A stretch of DNA of 21,434 bases, from positions 9,764,253 to 9,785,686 of the forward strand of contig NC_091576.1 in assembly GCF_042767895.1 (NCBI RefSeq). Direction: 5' to 3'. Both the position numbers and the translations under genes were made by a program. The notes under the pieces were generated by a model. The model saw nothing but the letters and a program-made list of their open reading frames with translations. It ran no database searches and was not told where the DNA came from. The stretch is from Penaeus vannamei (taxonomy: Eukaryota; Arthropoda; Malacostraca; Decapoda; Penaeidae). Below are positions 1 through 10,481 of this stretch, piece after piece; the stretch's first letter is position 1; each line of letters begins with the position of its first letter.

Positions 1-765
1 CGGGCACGACGGCACTGACGAGAGCGTTACCTTGGGCTGCCTGACCCTGGCCTCAACAAAGCAAGTTCCTCATTCCTTCCTCCACACTTTTCCTCTTCGC
101 AATTTCACTGCCCTTATCGTCTCTCAGAGCACTGCCACGGCCAGCTTATATAATGGACGAGGTGCTCTAGCTCGCATCGCAGACAAAACCCCCACAAACA
201 AATATCCAAAACGACAAAGCAGAGAATGTCCTGAAAGCTTTTTCTCTCGGGTAACTCGGAGATGGAGTGCGTTTAAAGGCTAAATCTACCTCCAAATTCT
301 CTCATTTTACCTCATCTCACTTTACTTGATTGAAATATCACCTTGTACAAAAGAGACAACAAGACCAAACTATCCCCGATATCAGCCCTGTAACTCCACA
401 CCACAAATCAATGAAATTCGGTCATGGTTCTCTGACTATACTTCCTCATCTCCTCCAAAACACTGGGACACGCACACATTTGTTAAGGAAAACATTCACC
501 TAAACGGAGATAATAGACTACTAGCTACTTGAAGAAAATAATTCCTAAATAAAAAAATCATGCATAATTGATATCAAAAGACACTGAATAACTTATTACG
601 AAATTGTTTATTTTCAGAACGTAGTCTTTTACTCCCCTTTCTACCAGATGCTTCAAGGGATTACGTGCGTCGTTCTTCAATGCCGTGTGACGCAATTGGC
701 GCTCGACACAGCTTATATGCGTCAATAAAGCTCCACATGGTTATGAAATAGAGGCACCATCCGGT
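1..765. other. Low-copy-looking region, no gene recognised
   Basis: No repeat unit or known protein is visible. The longest open frame is 83 codons at 32-283 (+), with no recognisable domain. The first ~60 bases are GC-rich and could be the edge of an exon lying outside the window. A TATATAA string at 147-153 resembles a TATA box but has nothing downstream to support a promoter. From about 535 the DNA becomes AT-rich. I see nothing else I can support. Confidence 0.5.
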
Positions 766-1388
<623 letters not shown>

Positions 1389-1390
<2 letters not shown>

Positions 1391-1416
1391 AAGAGCCCCA
1401 AACGTTGGGCTCTTAC
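1389..1416. repeat. Perfect short hairpin with tRNA-Lys-like 3' end
   Basis: GTAAGAGCCC (1389-1398) is the exact reverse complement of GGGCTCTTAC (1407-1416). With one bulged C the stem extends almost to an ACG loop. The string GAGCCCCAAACGTTGGGC resembles the T-arm and acceptor end of lysine tRNAs (family knowledge), and its complement resembles a lysine-type primer-binding site of LTR elements. No rest of a tRNA and no LTR pair is visible, so the origin is open. Confidence 0.5.
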
Positions 1417-1879
1417 AGAGTTTCGGTAGATGGAGAGCTTAGGGTTTACTAGTGGTAGACAACCAAGATGTCTTGACTCCTTTACTGAATAAGATGTTGG
1501 AGTGCAGCAGCTCACTCAGAGCAGGTGTTGCTCACTTGGCTCTCCGCAGGGAGTCTGCCTAGTCTCCACATCTGCTAGTTTAAAGATCGCACACCAAGTC
1601 AAGTTGTTAAACAGCATGTGACAGAACGGTGGTGAACAAGGAAACGTTACATCAATACATAGCTTCTTGTGGAAGAGATAGACAACATAACATTGGAATG
1701 TCTAGTCTGGCAAGAAAGAGAGGGATAAACAGGGGGAAGCAATAGTCAGGCGTATATATGCATATGTATATATGTCCAAGATAGTGTCATTGACAAACAT
1801 GTAAGATTATATATATCATACAGTAATTAGATACAGATATAGCTGGAGTTACAGTGTGTGTGTGTGTGTCCATGTATGT
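1417..1879. other. Unassigned intergenic DNA before gap
   Basis: Mixed-composition DNA with stops in all frames and no domain or repeat family I recognise. A (GT) run at about 1854-1870 leads into the gap, so the assembly probably broke in a microsatellite. Confidence 0.5.
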
Positions 1880-2379
1880 NNNNNNNNNNNNNNNNNNNNN
1901 NNNNNNNNNNNNNNNNNNNNNNNNNNNNNNNNNNNNNNNNNNNNNNNNNNNNNNNNNNNNNNNNNNNNNNNNNNNNNNNNNNNNNNNNNNNNNNNNNNNN
2001 NNNNNNNNNNNNNNNNNNNNNNNNNNNNNNNNNNNNNNNNNNNNNNNNNNNNNNNNNNNNNNNNNNNNNNNNNNNNNNNNNNNNNNNNNNNNNNNNNNNN
2101 NNNNNNNNNNNNNNNNNNNNNNNNNNNNNNNNNNNNNNNNNNNNNNNNNNNNNNNNNNNNNNNNNNNNNNNNNNNNNNNNNNNNNNNNNNNNNNNNNNNN
2201 NNNNNNNNNNNNNNNNNNNNNNNNNNNNNNNNNNNNNNNNNNNNNNNNNNNNNNNNNNNNNNNNNNNNNNNNNNNNNNNNNNNNNNNNNNNNNNNNNNNN
2301 NNNNNNNNNNNNNNNNNNNNNNNNNNNNNNNNNNNNNNNNNNNNNNNNNNNNNNNNNNNNNNNNNNNNNNNNNNNNNNN
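1880..2379. other. Assembly gap, 500 N
   Basis: Exactly 500 undetermined bases, the same size as the second gap in this window, so the number is very likely a placeholder and not a measured length. Open frames running through it are meaningless. Confidence 0.99.
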
Positions 2380-2699
2380 GGCGGCCTAGGGAGCTTGTTT
2401 GCACAGGCCACTGTTCTGTGTGCAGGTGGTCTTGACAGGAGCGGCAGTGGTGATCAATCATGCAGCTCGTCAATCGTACCACAGGATCACTGGAAGACAC
2501 AGTTACCTTGTAAAGTGTCGTGTCAGTCGTAAATGACACGCACGCCGGATCTAGAAGATTCTGGGAGACCAGTAATCGTCGATGAGACGAGGAATAAGCG
2601 GAGAATCTTGAGAGAAGGTCTTGAGGATACGTGATCCCGGGAGAGGAAAAACAAGGTGACGGATTCACGAGGTAGGCAGGCAAGGAGGGACAGTTTTTG
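2380..2699. other. Unassigned low-copy DNA with open frames on both strands
   Basis: This 320-bp stretch between the gap and the satellite is fairly GC-rich. It is open on the minus strand from about 2683 into the gap (about 100 codons) and partly open on the plus strand to about 2532. The peptides show no motif I recognise, are Ser/Thr/Cys-rich and lack codon bias. It may be part of a mobile element or an exon cut by the gap, but I cannot assign it. Confidence 0.3.
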
Positions 2700-3698
2700 C
2701 CAGGGTCACAAGCACATCAGATCAGGGCAGATCACATCGGTCAGATCACTTCATATCACATCAAATTAAGAACAGGTTAGATTACAAAATCAGGTCAGAT
2801 AACATCAGATCAGGTTAGATCAAATCAGATCAGGTCAGATCAAATTAGATCACATATGTCAGGTTACATCAGATTGCATCAGATCTGGTCAAATCCCATT
2901 AATTCAGGTCAGGTCACATAGGTCATATCACATCAGATCAAATTAGGTTAGATCAAATACGGTCATATCACATCAGATCAGTTAAGATCACATAAAATAC
3001 ATCAAATCAGGTCAGATCACATCAGATCAGGTTAGATCACATCAGATCAGGTAAGATCACATCAGATTACATAAGATCAGGTCTGATCACTTCAGATAAG
3101 GTTAGAATACATAAGAATACATAAGGCCAGGTCAGATAACATCAGATCTGGTCAAATTGCTTCAAATAAGGTCAGGTCACATCAAATATCAGATTACATA
3201 AGATTAAGTTAAGTTATATAAGATCAGGTCAGATCATATCGGAACAGGTCAGATCCTGTCAGATTACATTAGATCAAGTCATAAAACATCAGATCAGGGC
3301 AACAACAGATTACACCGGTCAGGTCAAATTACATCAGATCGGGAAGGATTACATCATGTCACATCACATGAATATGATCAGATTACATCATATCAGGTCA
3401 GGTTAAATCACATCAATATGGTCACATTCGAATACAAAAGATTAGGTCGGTTCACATCAGATTACATCGGCATGTCAAATCACATCAAATTAAGTCAGAT
3501 CAAATCATATAAAGTCAGATTACACCAGATCAAATCACATCAGAATATACCAGATCAGATCTTATCAGACCACATCAGGAATAGTCACATCAAATCATAT
3601 CAGATGAGGTCAGATTTCATAAAATCCGGTCAGATAACATTAGATCATGTCAGATCACATCAGATCATGTCAGATCACATCAGATCGGTCAAATCACA

Positions 3699-3811
3699 TT
3701 AGAATACATCAGATCAGGGCAAATCACAGAATACATCAGATCAGGTCAAATCACATTAGAATACATCAGATCAGGTCAAATCACATTAGAATACATCAGA
3801 TCAGGTCAGAT
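3699..3811 (+). repeat. 30-bp higher-order repeat in the satellite
   Basis: The unit contains TTAGAATACATCAGATCAGG followed by TCAAATCACA, giving a 30-bp period. It recurs three to four times with near identity (TCAGGTCAAA begins at 3741 and 3771). One copy near 3720-3735 is shortened. This looks like recent local amplification of three 10-mers. Confidence 0.8.
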
Positions 3812-4809
3812 CATATCAGATCAGGCTAGATCACATCAGATCACTTCATATCACATTAAGTCAGAACACATCAAATGATATCAGAACAGGTTAGATTAAA
3901 TCAGATCAGGTCAGATCATAGCAGCTCAGGGTAGATCACATCGGTTAGGTCAAATCAATCAGATCAGGTTATATCACATCAATATGGTAATATAACATAT
4001 CACATCAGACCAGGTTAAGATCACATTAGAATACATCAGATCAGGTCATACCACATCAGATCACATCAAATCAGGTCAGATCTCATAAGATCAGGTCAGA
4101 TCACCCCACGTCAGATTTGGTCAGATTACATAAAATCACATCACATATATCATGTCAGAATACATAAGATCAGGTCAGATCACATAAGATCGGGTCAAAT
4201 TGCTTCAGATTAGGTCAAATATGAGATCAGGTCAGATTACATAATAACCTGACATAAGTCAGGTTAAATCACACATCAGATCATTTCTGATTACATAAGA
4301 TCAGGTCGGATCACTGGTCAGGTCAAATCACACCAGATTAGGTTAGATCATGTTGATCAGGTCAAATTACAGGGCCCAAATATGGTCAGATTACATCAGA
4401 TCAAATTGCTTTAGATCAGATCAGGTCACATTACATTATCAGTTTACATCAGATCAGTTCATATCACATCACATAAAATCAGGCCAGATCACATTAAAAA
4501 AAATAAAAAATCATATCAGATCAAATCAGATCGGGTCAGATCACATCGGATCAAATCAGATCAGATCAAATCACATCAAATCAGGTCACATCAGATAGGT
4601 CAAATCACATCAGATCAAGTCAGATTATGTCATATACGGTCAAATTACATGATCCAGTTCATATCACAACAGATCACATGGGTTAGGTCAAATCACATCA
4701 GATCAGGTTGGATCACATCAAATATAATCATATCACCAGATCAGGTCAGATCACATCAGAATATAAAAGATTAGGTCAGATCACATCAATCAGTTCCGTC
4801 ACATCTGAA

Positions 4810-5160
4810 CAGTTCATATCACATCAGATCAGGTCAGATCACATCAGAATAAAAAAATTAGTTCAGATCAGTTCACGTCACACCAAAACAGTTCATATCA
4901 CATCAGATCAGGTCAGATCACATCAGAATATAAAAAATTGGTCAGATCAGTTCACGTCACACCAGAACAGTTCATATCACATCAGATCAGGTCAGATCAC
5001 ATCAGAATAAAAAAATTAGGTCAGATCAGGTCACGTCACCCCAAAAACAGTTCATATCACATCAGATCAGGTCAGATCACATCAGAATATAAAAATTAGG
5101 TCAGATCAGGTTACGTCACACCAGCACAGTTCATATCACATCAGATCAGGGCAGATCACA
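4810..5160 (+). repeat. 79-80-bp higher-order repeat, five copies
   Basis: The landmark CAGTTCATATCACATCAGAT starts at about 4810, 4889, 4968 and 5048, and in near-identical form at 5127, so the spacing is 79-80 bp. Each unit also carries an A-rich insert (AATAAAAAAATTA or AATATAAAA) and a GTCACGTCACACCA-like segment. Copies are much more alike than the surrounding array, which indicates recent tandem duplication. Confidence 0.85.
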
Positions 5161-5320
5161 TCAGATAACTTCATATCACATCGGATCAAATCAGCTCACA
5201 TCAGATAACTTCATATCACATCGGATCAAGTCAGATCACATCAGATAACTTCATATCACATCGGATCAAGTCAGATCACATCAGATAACTTCATATCACA
5301 TCGGATCAAGTCATATCACA
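5161..5320 (+). repeat. Exact 40-bp higher-order repeat, four copies
   Basis: TCAGATAACTTCATATCACA begins at 5161, 5201, 5241 and 5281, an exact 40-bp period. The second half reads TCGGATCAAGTCAGATCACA with few substitutions. It directly follows the 79-80-bp block and shares the TTCATATCACATC piece with it, so the two are related derivatives. Confidence 0.9.
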
Positions 5321-5589
5321 TCAAATAATATCAAAACAGGACAGATTAAATAAAATTAGGTCAGATCACATCAGATCAGGTAAAATCACACCAAAACAAG
5401 CCAGTTTACATTAAATCAGGTCAGATTACGTCAACTCTTATCAGTCGCGGGTCAGAATACATTAGATTACAGCAGATCAGGTCAAATCACATCACATGCC
5501 CTTTCTTCCTTTAGCATACATGAATCCGCGAATCTGAGCACGCTCTTGAAAAAAAAATGATAATAAAAAAGAAAAAACATTTGAGGTAC

Positions 5590-5740
5590 GATCGTCTACC
5601 CATATATTTCCAGCCGTTTTCTGTGGGTTGGAATCAACTTATCCATCCGCAGTGTTCACACTGCGAAAAGAATCACCGGCTTTATCCAGTGGAATCGCAT
5701 CTGAACAAATCGTGACCGCAGGGACTAACCCTAACTCTTG
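5590..5740 (-). mobile_element. SINE-like fragment, inverted partner of the 6020-6150 copy
   Basis: Read on the plus strand, CTACCCATATATTTCC... followed by TTGGAATCAACTTATCC resembles the reverse complement of 6070-6125, which reads CTACCCATAGATTC...TTGGAATCGATCCC. The two copies are therefore inverted relatives about 400 bp apart. The B-box-like segment is damaged here. Family assignment is by resemblance only. Confidence 0.4.
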
Positions 5741-6010
5741 CTACTCTTTCTTGATTCTGGAGTTCTAATCTTTTGCTTCAGAATTCCACATTTCGAATAT
5801 TCACGGGTTGGTAGCTACGCATTTGTTTATATTCGTTTGTCAAATGAGAATCCATGGTCACTGCTTATTTTTACTTTTGATTTGTATTTTAGCTTAAATA
5901 TAAATGCAAATATTGATGTAAAAATAATATGAATAATCTAAATTATATAATTTGAAGTTAAAATACATGCATACCATGTATACTGTAGATTCTCAAAGTG
6001 TGCTTTTTTC
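5741..6010. other. AT-rich spacer, no gene
   Basis: The stretch is strongly AT-rich, with a 64-codon chance frame at 5738-5932 (+) that is hydrophobic but lacks a domain. It lies between the two inverted SINE-like fragments. I see nothing functional in it. Confidence 0.5.
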
Positions 6011-6019
6011 ATTCGTCCA

Positions 6020-6150
6020 TCGATGGAAGAGTGGGGTACCCGTCGCATCGGACGTGTGGTCGGAAGTCCGGGGGATCGATTCCAATAATAATCGCTGGTT
6101 TTCACGAATCTATGGGTAGTGTGACCGTATCTTAAGTCTATCCCACCTTT
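6020..6150 (+). mobile_element. tRNA-derived SINE-like fragment
   Basis: GGATCGATTCC at about 6073-6083 matches the RNA polymerase III B-box consensus GGTTCGANTCC at 10 of 11 positions. The upstream bases (GGAAGAGTGGGGTACCCGTC...) are compatible with a degraded tRNA-like head, and a non-tRNA body containing CGCTGGTTTTCACGAATC follows. The related inverted copy at 5590-5740 supports a dispersed repeat. No intact A box, tail or target duplication is clear, so it is probably old and truncated. Confidence 0.45.
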
Positions 6151-6555
6151 CTCCTCGTAAGGACAATACCTATTTCCTCAGAACTCGATTGTGTGCAGCA
6201 TCAAGCCCCAAAACGCCTGCACTGAAATTGCAATGCATGCATCGTCGTTTCTTGAAAGTTTTATATTCCATCTTATTACTTATCCAATAAGAGGAATGCA
6301 ATGAAACCCGAGGCTGCTGATGCTCTTACAGCAAGATCTTCTGCCAGAATAGTGTGCGAGCATGTAAAAATTTTTGTTTTGCTGCAGTTAATGTCTCCAT
6401 TCTTTCCCCCATTTATATACGATATCCATTTAAATATGATTTGTGTGGATATTCATATTCTGATAAGATTACAGCATCTGCGTATAATAATATTACCACC
6501 TGTACACCATCGAGATTAATCCCAATTCCAATTAATCTTGTTATTTAATAAAATC
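6151..6555. other. Unassigned AT-rich DNA
   Basis: No domain or repeat is seen. Overlapping chance frames of 72 and 64 codons start at 6301 and 6354 (+) but have no motif, no codon bias and no splice context that stands out. Confidence 0.4.
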
Positions 6556-7210
6556 ATCTCACATCAGATCAGATCTGATTACATCAGATCGAGTCGGATC
6601 TCAATAGATTAGGTCAGATCTTGTTAAATCTCATCAAATCACGTCAGAGCACGTGATCTGACCCTTTTTATGTGACCTGATCTGATGTGATCTGACCTGA
6701 CATGAACTGACCTGGTCTGATGAAAAATGATGCGTTCTGACCTGATAACATGTATTCTGACATATTCTGACTGACCATATTCGATGGGACCTTATCTGTG
6801 ATTTGACCTGACCTTTGTGATCTGACCTGATGTAACCTGACCTTATTTGATGTGATTTGACGTAATCTGTTGTGATCTGGCCTGATCTGATGTAATCTGA
6901 CCTGACCTGATGTGATCTGACCAGATCTGATGTGGCATGATGGGATCTGAACTGATCTGATGTAACCTGATCTTATCTGATGTATTCTGACCTGATCTGA
7001 TGTATTCTGAACTGACCTGATGGAATCTGACCGTATCTGATGTGATATGACCTTATCTGAAGCAATCTGACCTGATCTGATGTGATATGACATGACTTGA
7101 TGCGATTTGACCAGATCAAATGTAATCTGATGTGATCTGACTTGTGATTTGACCTGATCTGATCTATTCTGACCTTACCTGATGTAATATGACCATATCT
7201 AATGTGATCG
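6556..7210 (-). repeat. GATCA minisatellite, inverted block with head-to-head junction
   Basis: From 6556 to about 6650 the array runs in the same sense as the 2.7-5.5 kb block (CATCAGATCAGATCTGATTA). At the palindromic sequence CACGTGATCTGACC it flips, and to 7210 it reads as the reverse complement (TGATCTGACCTGATCTGATG). The 10-bp register and motif mixture match the first array, so they share one origin. The 141-codon minus-strand frame at 6668-7093 is the satellite read in a 30-nt register, not a gene. Confidence 0.92.
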
Positions 7211-7299
7211 GGGCGGTATATAAGTATATACAGACCATTTCCGTGTATCCCATTATATGTTTATATATATTTTTCCCTTTCCCTTTTGTTTGTTTGTTG

Positions 7300-7640
7300 A
7301 TTGTTTGTTATATTTGATAATTCAAAAAATTATGAACAGATTTTAATGAGATTTTTCCCAGACACCATGACATTTGGTGGTGAACCGGATCATGGTTCGG
7401 GTTCAGGATATTTTTCTAACACGAAAAGATATGGACAGATAGTTTTTTTTTTTTTTTCTTCTTTTTTTTTTTTTTTTTTTTCCTGAGGTGTGTCTTAGCC
7501 TAACTATATTCTATATTCCTTATAGAATATAGCTATAACTATATTCCATAATATAATTATTTTGGTGGTGATCCGGATCATTTGGCAAACCTACCCCCAA
7601 TATGGGGGGGTTGCTTTTTCAAGATATTTTCCTCAGATGA
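7300..7640. repeat. Degenerate dispersed repeat with duplicated GATCCGGATC-type motif
   Basis: TTTGGTGGTGAACCGGATCA (from 7372) and TTTGGTGGTGATCCGGATCA (from 7560) are nearly identical 20-mers about 188 bp apart, so the block contains two partial copies of one repeat. Between them lie a 39-bp T-rich run (7443-7481) and a hairpin. I recall similar GGTGNTGATCCGGATC strings as common in invertebrate repeats, but I cannot name the family. Confidence 0.5.
7504..7532. repeat. Perfect 12-bp inverted repeat
   Basis: CTATATTCTATA (7504-7515) and TATAGAATATAG (7521-7532) are exact reverse complements around a 5-nt TTCCT loop. A partial further copy of CTATATTC follows at about 7540. It may be a cruciform-prone AT hairpin or the remnant of a small inverted-repeat element. 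Confidence 0.7.
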
Positions 7641-8300
7641 AACTAAATATGAACACAAAGAAATTAAAGTACCTCATATGAACGGCAAATGTTTATTTGT
7701 ATAAAAGAAATAAAATTATTGAAATTATTCCAAAAAAATGAATGTTGGTCTCAACTTCTGTGAAATTTTATTTTTCAAAAAATCTCATTTTTTATTGTAT
7801 CTACTTATTACGTCACAATTGCCGATTTTCTATGATAAGATAAAAAAAAAAATAGATTTCGGACATCAGAAATGGCTGTTACCATTTAAAAAAAAATAGC
7901 GGTTGGGCCCTGAAACTCCTTAGAAACGCACTTAACTCGATTCTGGCAATATGGGCGAAAAATGCCGAAAATGACCAGACAACCTCCTAGATATACTTAT
8001 GAACAATTTGCAAGCATAACAGTGAGTTAGGAGACCTTCGTAGCATCACGTCCTATGATGACATTCTCTTTCAGGTCTTAGATAGGGGGACTATGTTCAG
8101 AGATTTAGCAAAATGTGAGCTTCCCATGACCTGAACATGCATAATCAACGCTATCAAGACTAAGTAAATTTTCAGATCTAATACACTGCCATGCACTCCA
8201 TGGTTAGGTATTGCAGTTATTGCAAAAACTGAAACCTAGAAGTATCTTCGTGTTGTGATTTCAACTCTACCCCTCATGTTCCACTTCACTCACTAAATCG
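7641..8300. other. AT-rich DNA, no feature
   Basis: Stops are frequent on both strands, with several A-runs. The last part (about 8200-8300) may belong to the retrotransposon fragment that becomes recognisable from 8310, but no motif is readable there. Confidence 0.4.
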
Positions 8301-8309
8301 TTCAAAACA

Positions 8310-8790
8310 TCAGGGAATATTGCTTGGAGCGTTTGAGACATATAAATAACAGATGCATAGGTGCTTCCCTAATAGCCATAAGGTTGATGTACATATCCTG
8401 CGACAAAATACTCTCAAACCCCTTGAAGTTTTACAGAAAAAGGCGATGAAAATCATTGTTGGTTGCCCAGTGACTGTTAAAGATCTTGTCATGACGAAAG
8501 AGTTGGACCTCCGTTAATTCATAGTTTTATTACCCAAGTCAACACCCACTCAGCATAAGACTTCTGCAGTTAGGATCCAGACCACAAATTTACCTTACCT
8601 TGTCTAATGAGATTAATTATAGAGTTTGGCATGTTCGGCGCCCTCGATACTTTAATCTCATAAAGACCAACTTAAAATGGAAGGCCAAAACTGCCTAAAA
8701 TTGTTCTTTGCTTCAATGCATGGAACATTGATGCTATCAACATCCCCGTAACAACATTTACTGCACCATGGCATATATTACGTTTATTAT
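8310..8790 (+). pseudogene. Non-LTR retrotransposon pol fragment (post-RT/thumb region)
   Basis: The frame at 8398-8517 reads LRQNTLKPLEVLQKKAMKI followed by IVGCPVTVKDLVMTKELDL and a stop. This matches the conserved segment after the reverse transcriptase palm in RNase-H-bearing non-LTR elements (LE.LQNKA.R.I.G.P.T....L..EL.L). The minus-strand element at 15077-15313 contains the equivalent segment (LETIQNEAARIILGAP), an internal cross-check. After a frameshift the similarity to the linker appears to continue to about 8790 (DPDHKFTLPCLM; TAPWHIL). RT and RNase H are not visible. Its orientation is opposite to the two other retrotransposons. It is a dead fragment. Confidence 0.6.
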
Positions 8791-9800
8791 GTTCATTATG
8801 ATAGCTTAGATTGTGAAGAGGACAAAACTCCTACTTGTGGAAGGCCAAACTCTAGTCATCATAAGCACTATAGGTGCCTTGGGATTGCAGTAGGGAAGGC
8901 TCTGTCGAATGCTACCTTGAAATCTATGAAGGGAGACGAAAAGCGCAGTACTTCCACATTTGTGTTCTTTCCCCCTCTTGGAAACCTAAAACTTATGACT
9001 GAATTTGATCTTCGGTTTGGTGCAGCGGACAAGTGAGAAGAATTTTTTTTATAGGTTTAGAGAGGTAGGATGTCAGGTAAATATGATATTTATCTTTCCC
9101 CAGGTGCACTGGATTTTGCTAGTCATAATGGCTGTAAGTTCAGGGCTTATGAATGGTGCATTAGCCTCATGGTATTTATTTTCATTTTTGTTTTTTGACT
9201 ATAGGGAGCACCCACGTACGGATATTAGAAGATTAACAAGAGAGTTTTCGTAGCATTTGCCGATGAGTGACAAAGTTGCCCTCTATGGATGAGGGTTGGA
9301 AGGTACCTTGTATGCACTACCTCTTATTTTGTTGATTTCCCTCCTCACATTACTTGTGGGAGTATTTGGGGGTTTCTTCCCAAGTGTTTTAATTTATTTA
9401 CTCTGACCTTATTAACTTTCTAAGTAGCTTTATTTCAGGATCTTTGTTCAGGTACTATGCTCGTTTGCCACTGGAGAATGGAGACCTATTATTGACAGGT
9501 TTCTGGGGGGAGAGTTGGGTAATGATACCACCTTGCTGAGTTTCATTAAACTGATCAGGGCTAGTTGGAATAAAGTCTTTATTCCAGCATTAATAAATTC
9601 ATCATGATGTTTATTAGCAAGGCAGTACCGAAAGCATGAATGGGGTGGGCTTCTTTCACGAAATGGGAGGGTAATACGGAATGCCCAATGACACCAAGGA
9701 CGGGACAACATTTGCAGTGATTTGGGGAAAGTGCACTGATAGTATAGAGCTATATAATTTTCCACCTAAGAAATGAGTCTTTTTTTAAAGGGGCATAATA
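8791..9800. other. Unassigned region, probably decayed retrotransposon sequence
   Basis: Open frames of 82 codons (9005-9253, +) and 105 codons (9448-9765, -) have no recognisable motif. By position the minus-strand part could be the end of the endonuclease and the linker of the element that begins at 12.7 kb, and the plus-strand part could be downstream sequence of the 8.3-kb fragment. Neither is provable by eye. The junction of the two opposite elements must lie in here. Confidence 0.35.
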
Positions 9801-9839
9801 GGTGATGTAGGTCACTAGTGTTTTGGATATATTTATAAT

Positions 9840-10480
9840 AAACCTTACCGTTTTTGGGTTTTGGTGCTTCCTTCAGAGCCCATGAGAGGGTGACGAGAAT
9901 TAAAATCTCCACACAGTGAGACAGTATCATTATGCATCACTGTCAAGAGATTTAGGTACCACTTCACTATCATGTGGCTCATATACATTAATGATGGTGA
10001 TAGTTTTACCATCAAAAATATTTTAACATCGAGATTCAGTACATGTGTTGTCACGTTTTTTATCGATCACTTTTGATGGAATAGTATTTTTTTGTAAATG
10101 TTAAGTCCTCGTGTAGAGGGATTAGTATTATTCTGTCATGGTATATGTATTCTGGGTTTTTTGGATATCGAACATCAGTTCTGACTTCTGAAAGCAATAC
10201 GGGGTTGCCTTGCATTTCTGCAAACTGTTAATGTTCCATGTAATACATTTCAGCAGATTATTTGGAGCCATCGGTTAGTACTTGACCTTTTCCCAAGGCT
10301 CACTGCAAGTTGAGGCTGCCGTTACTCGACGAGGAACGCAAACATCCTTTCCTGGAACTATGAACCATCTGTTGCTAAAACCATGAACATCATCTGTTTC
10401 ATCTTTTTGGGAGCAATGTTTGTAGATCCCTCATTCCATTGCTGAACCCTTGCTTGCCTTGCTACAGGGAGGGATGGGCT
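9840..10480 (-). pseudogene. Non-LTR retrotransposon: ORF1 end and APE-type endonuclease start
   Basis: Reading the minus strand downwards, a short ORF1 C-terminal remnant (10480 to about 10280) is followed by CITWNINSLQKC (about 10240), the usual start of an apurinic-type endonuclease. Next come LLSEVRTDV (catalytic Glu region), FDGKTITIINVYEP and LCGDFNSRHPLMGS (about 9870-9910, the GDFN.RHP.WG motif). These come from different frames separated by stops and frameshifts, so the domain is inactive. Endonuclease nicks target DNA to prime reverse transcription in this class. ORF1 continues on the other side of the fold-back element, at 12273-12720. Orientation is the same as for the 14-16.8 kb element. 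Confidence 0.75.
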
Positions 10481-10481
10481 A

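Larger units (their letters stand above)
2700..5500 (+). repeat. GATCA minisatellite array, forward block
   Basis: About 2.8 kb is built almost entirely from degenerate 10-mers of the type TCAGATCAGG and TCAGATCACA, usually alternating to give a 20-bp dimer. Local higher-order repeats have periods of 30, 40 and about 79-80 bp, close to multiples of 10. Copies have diverged (ATCA/GTCA/ATTA variants) but the register is widely kept. Open frames of 60-100 codons such as those near 3418-3829 and 4708-5010 arise because three 10-mers make 30 nt; their Ile/Arg/Ser/His/Gln repetition simply mirrors the satellite. Transcription and function are unknown. Confidence 0.95.

Noticed and set aside
147..153. 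TATATAA as a core promoter
   Set aside because: There is no supported initiator, exon or conserved downstream frame, and AT-rich strings of this kind are common here.
1787..2683. Open frames spanning the first run of N, and likewise 18328-19452
   Set aside because: Most of the translation is undetermined sequence, and the gap length is a 500-base placeholder.
3418..5010. Repetitive Ile/Arg/Ser/Gln frames in the GATCA array (also 6668-7093, minus)
   Set aside because: A 10-bp repeat read in triplets cycles every 30 nt and gives a 10-residue pattern automatically. Frames are broken at random, and codon use simply mirrors the satellite.
2700..7210. CRISPR array as an explanation for the regular repeats
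   Set aside because: Units are continuous 10-mers without unique spacers, repeats are degenerate, and the context is clearly eukaryotic.
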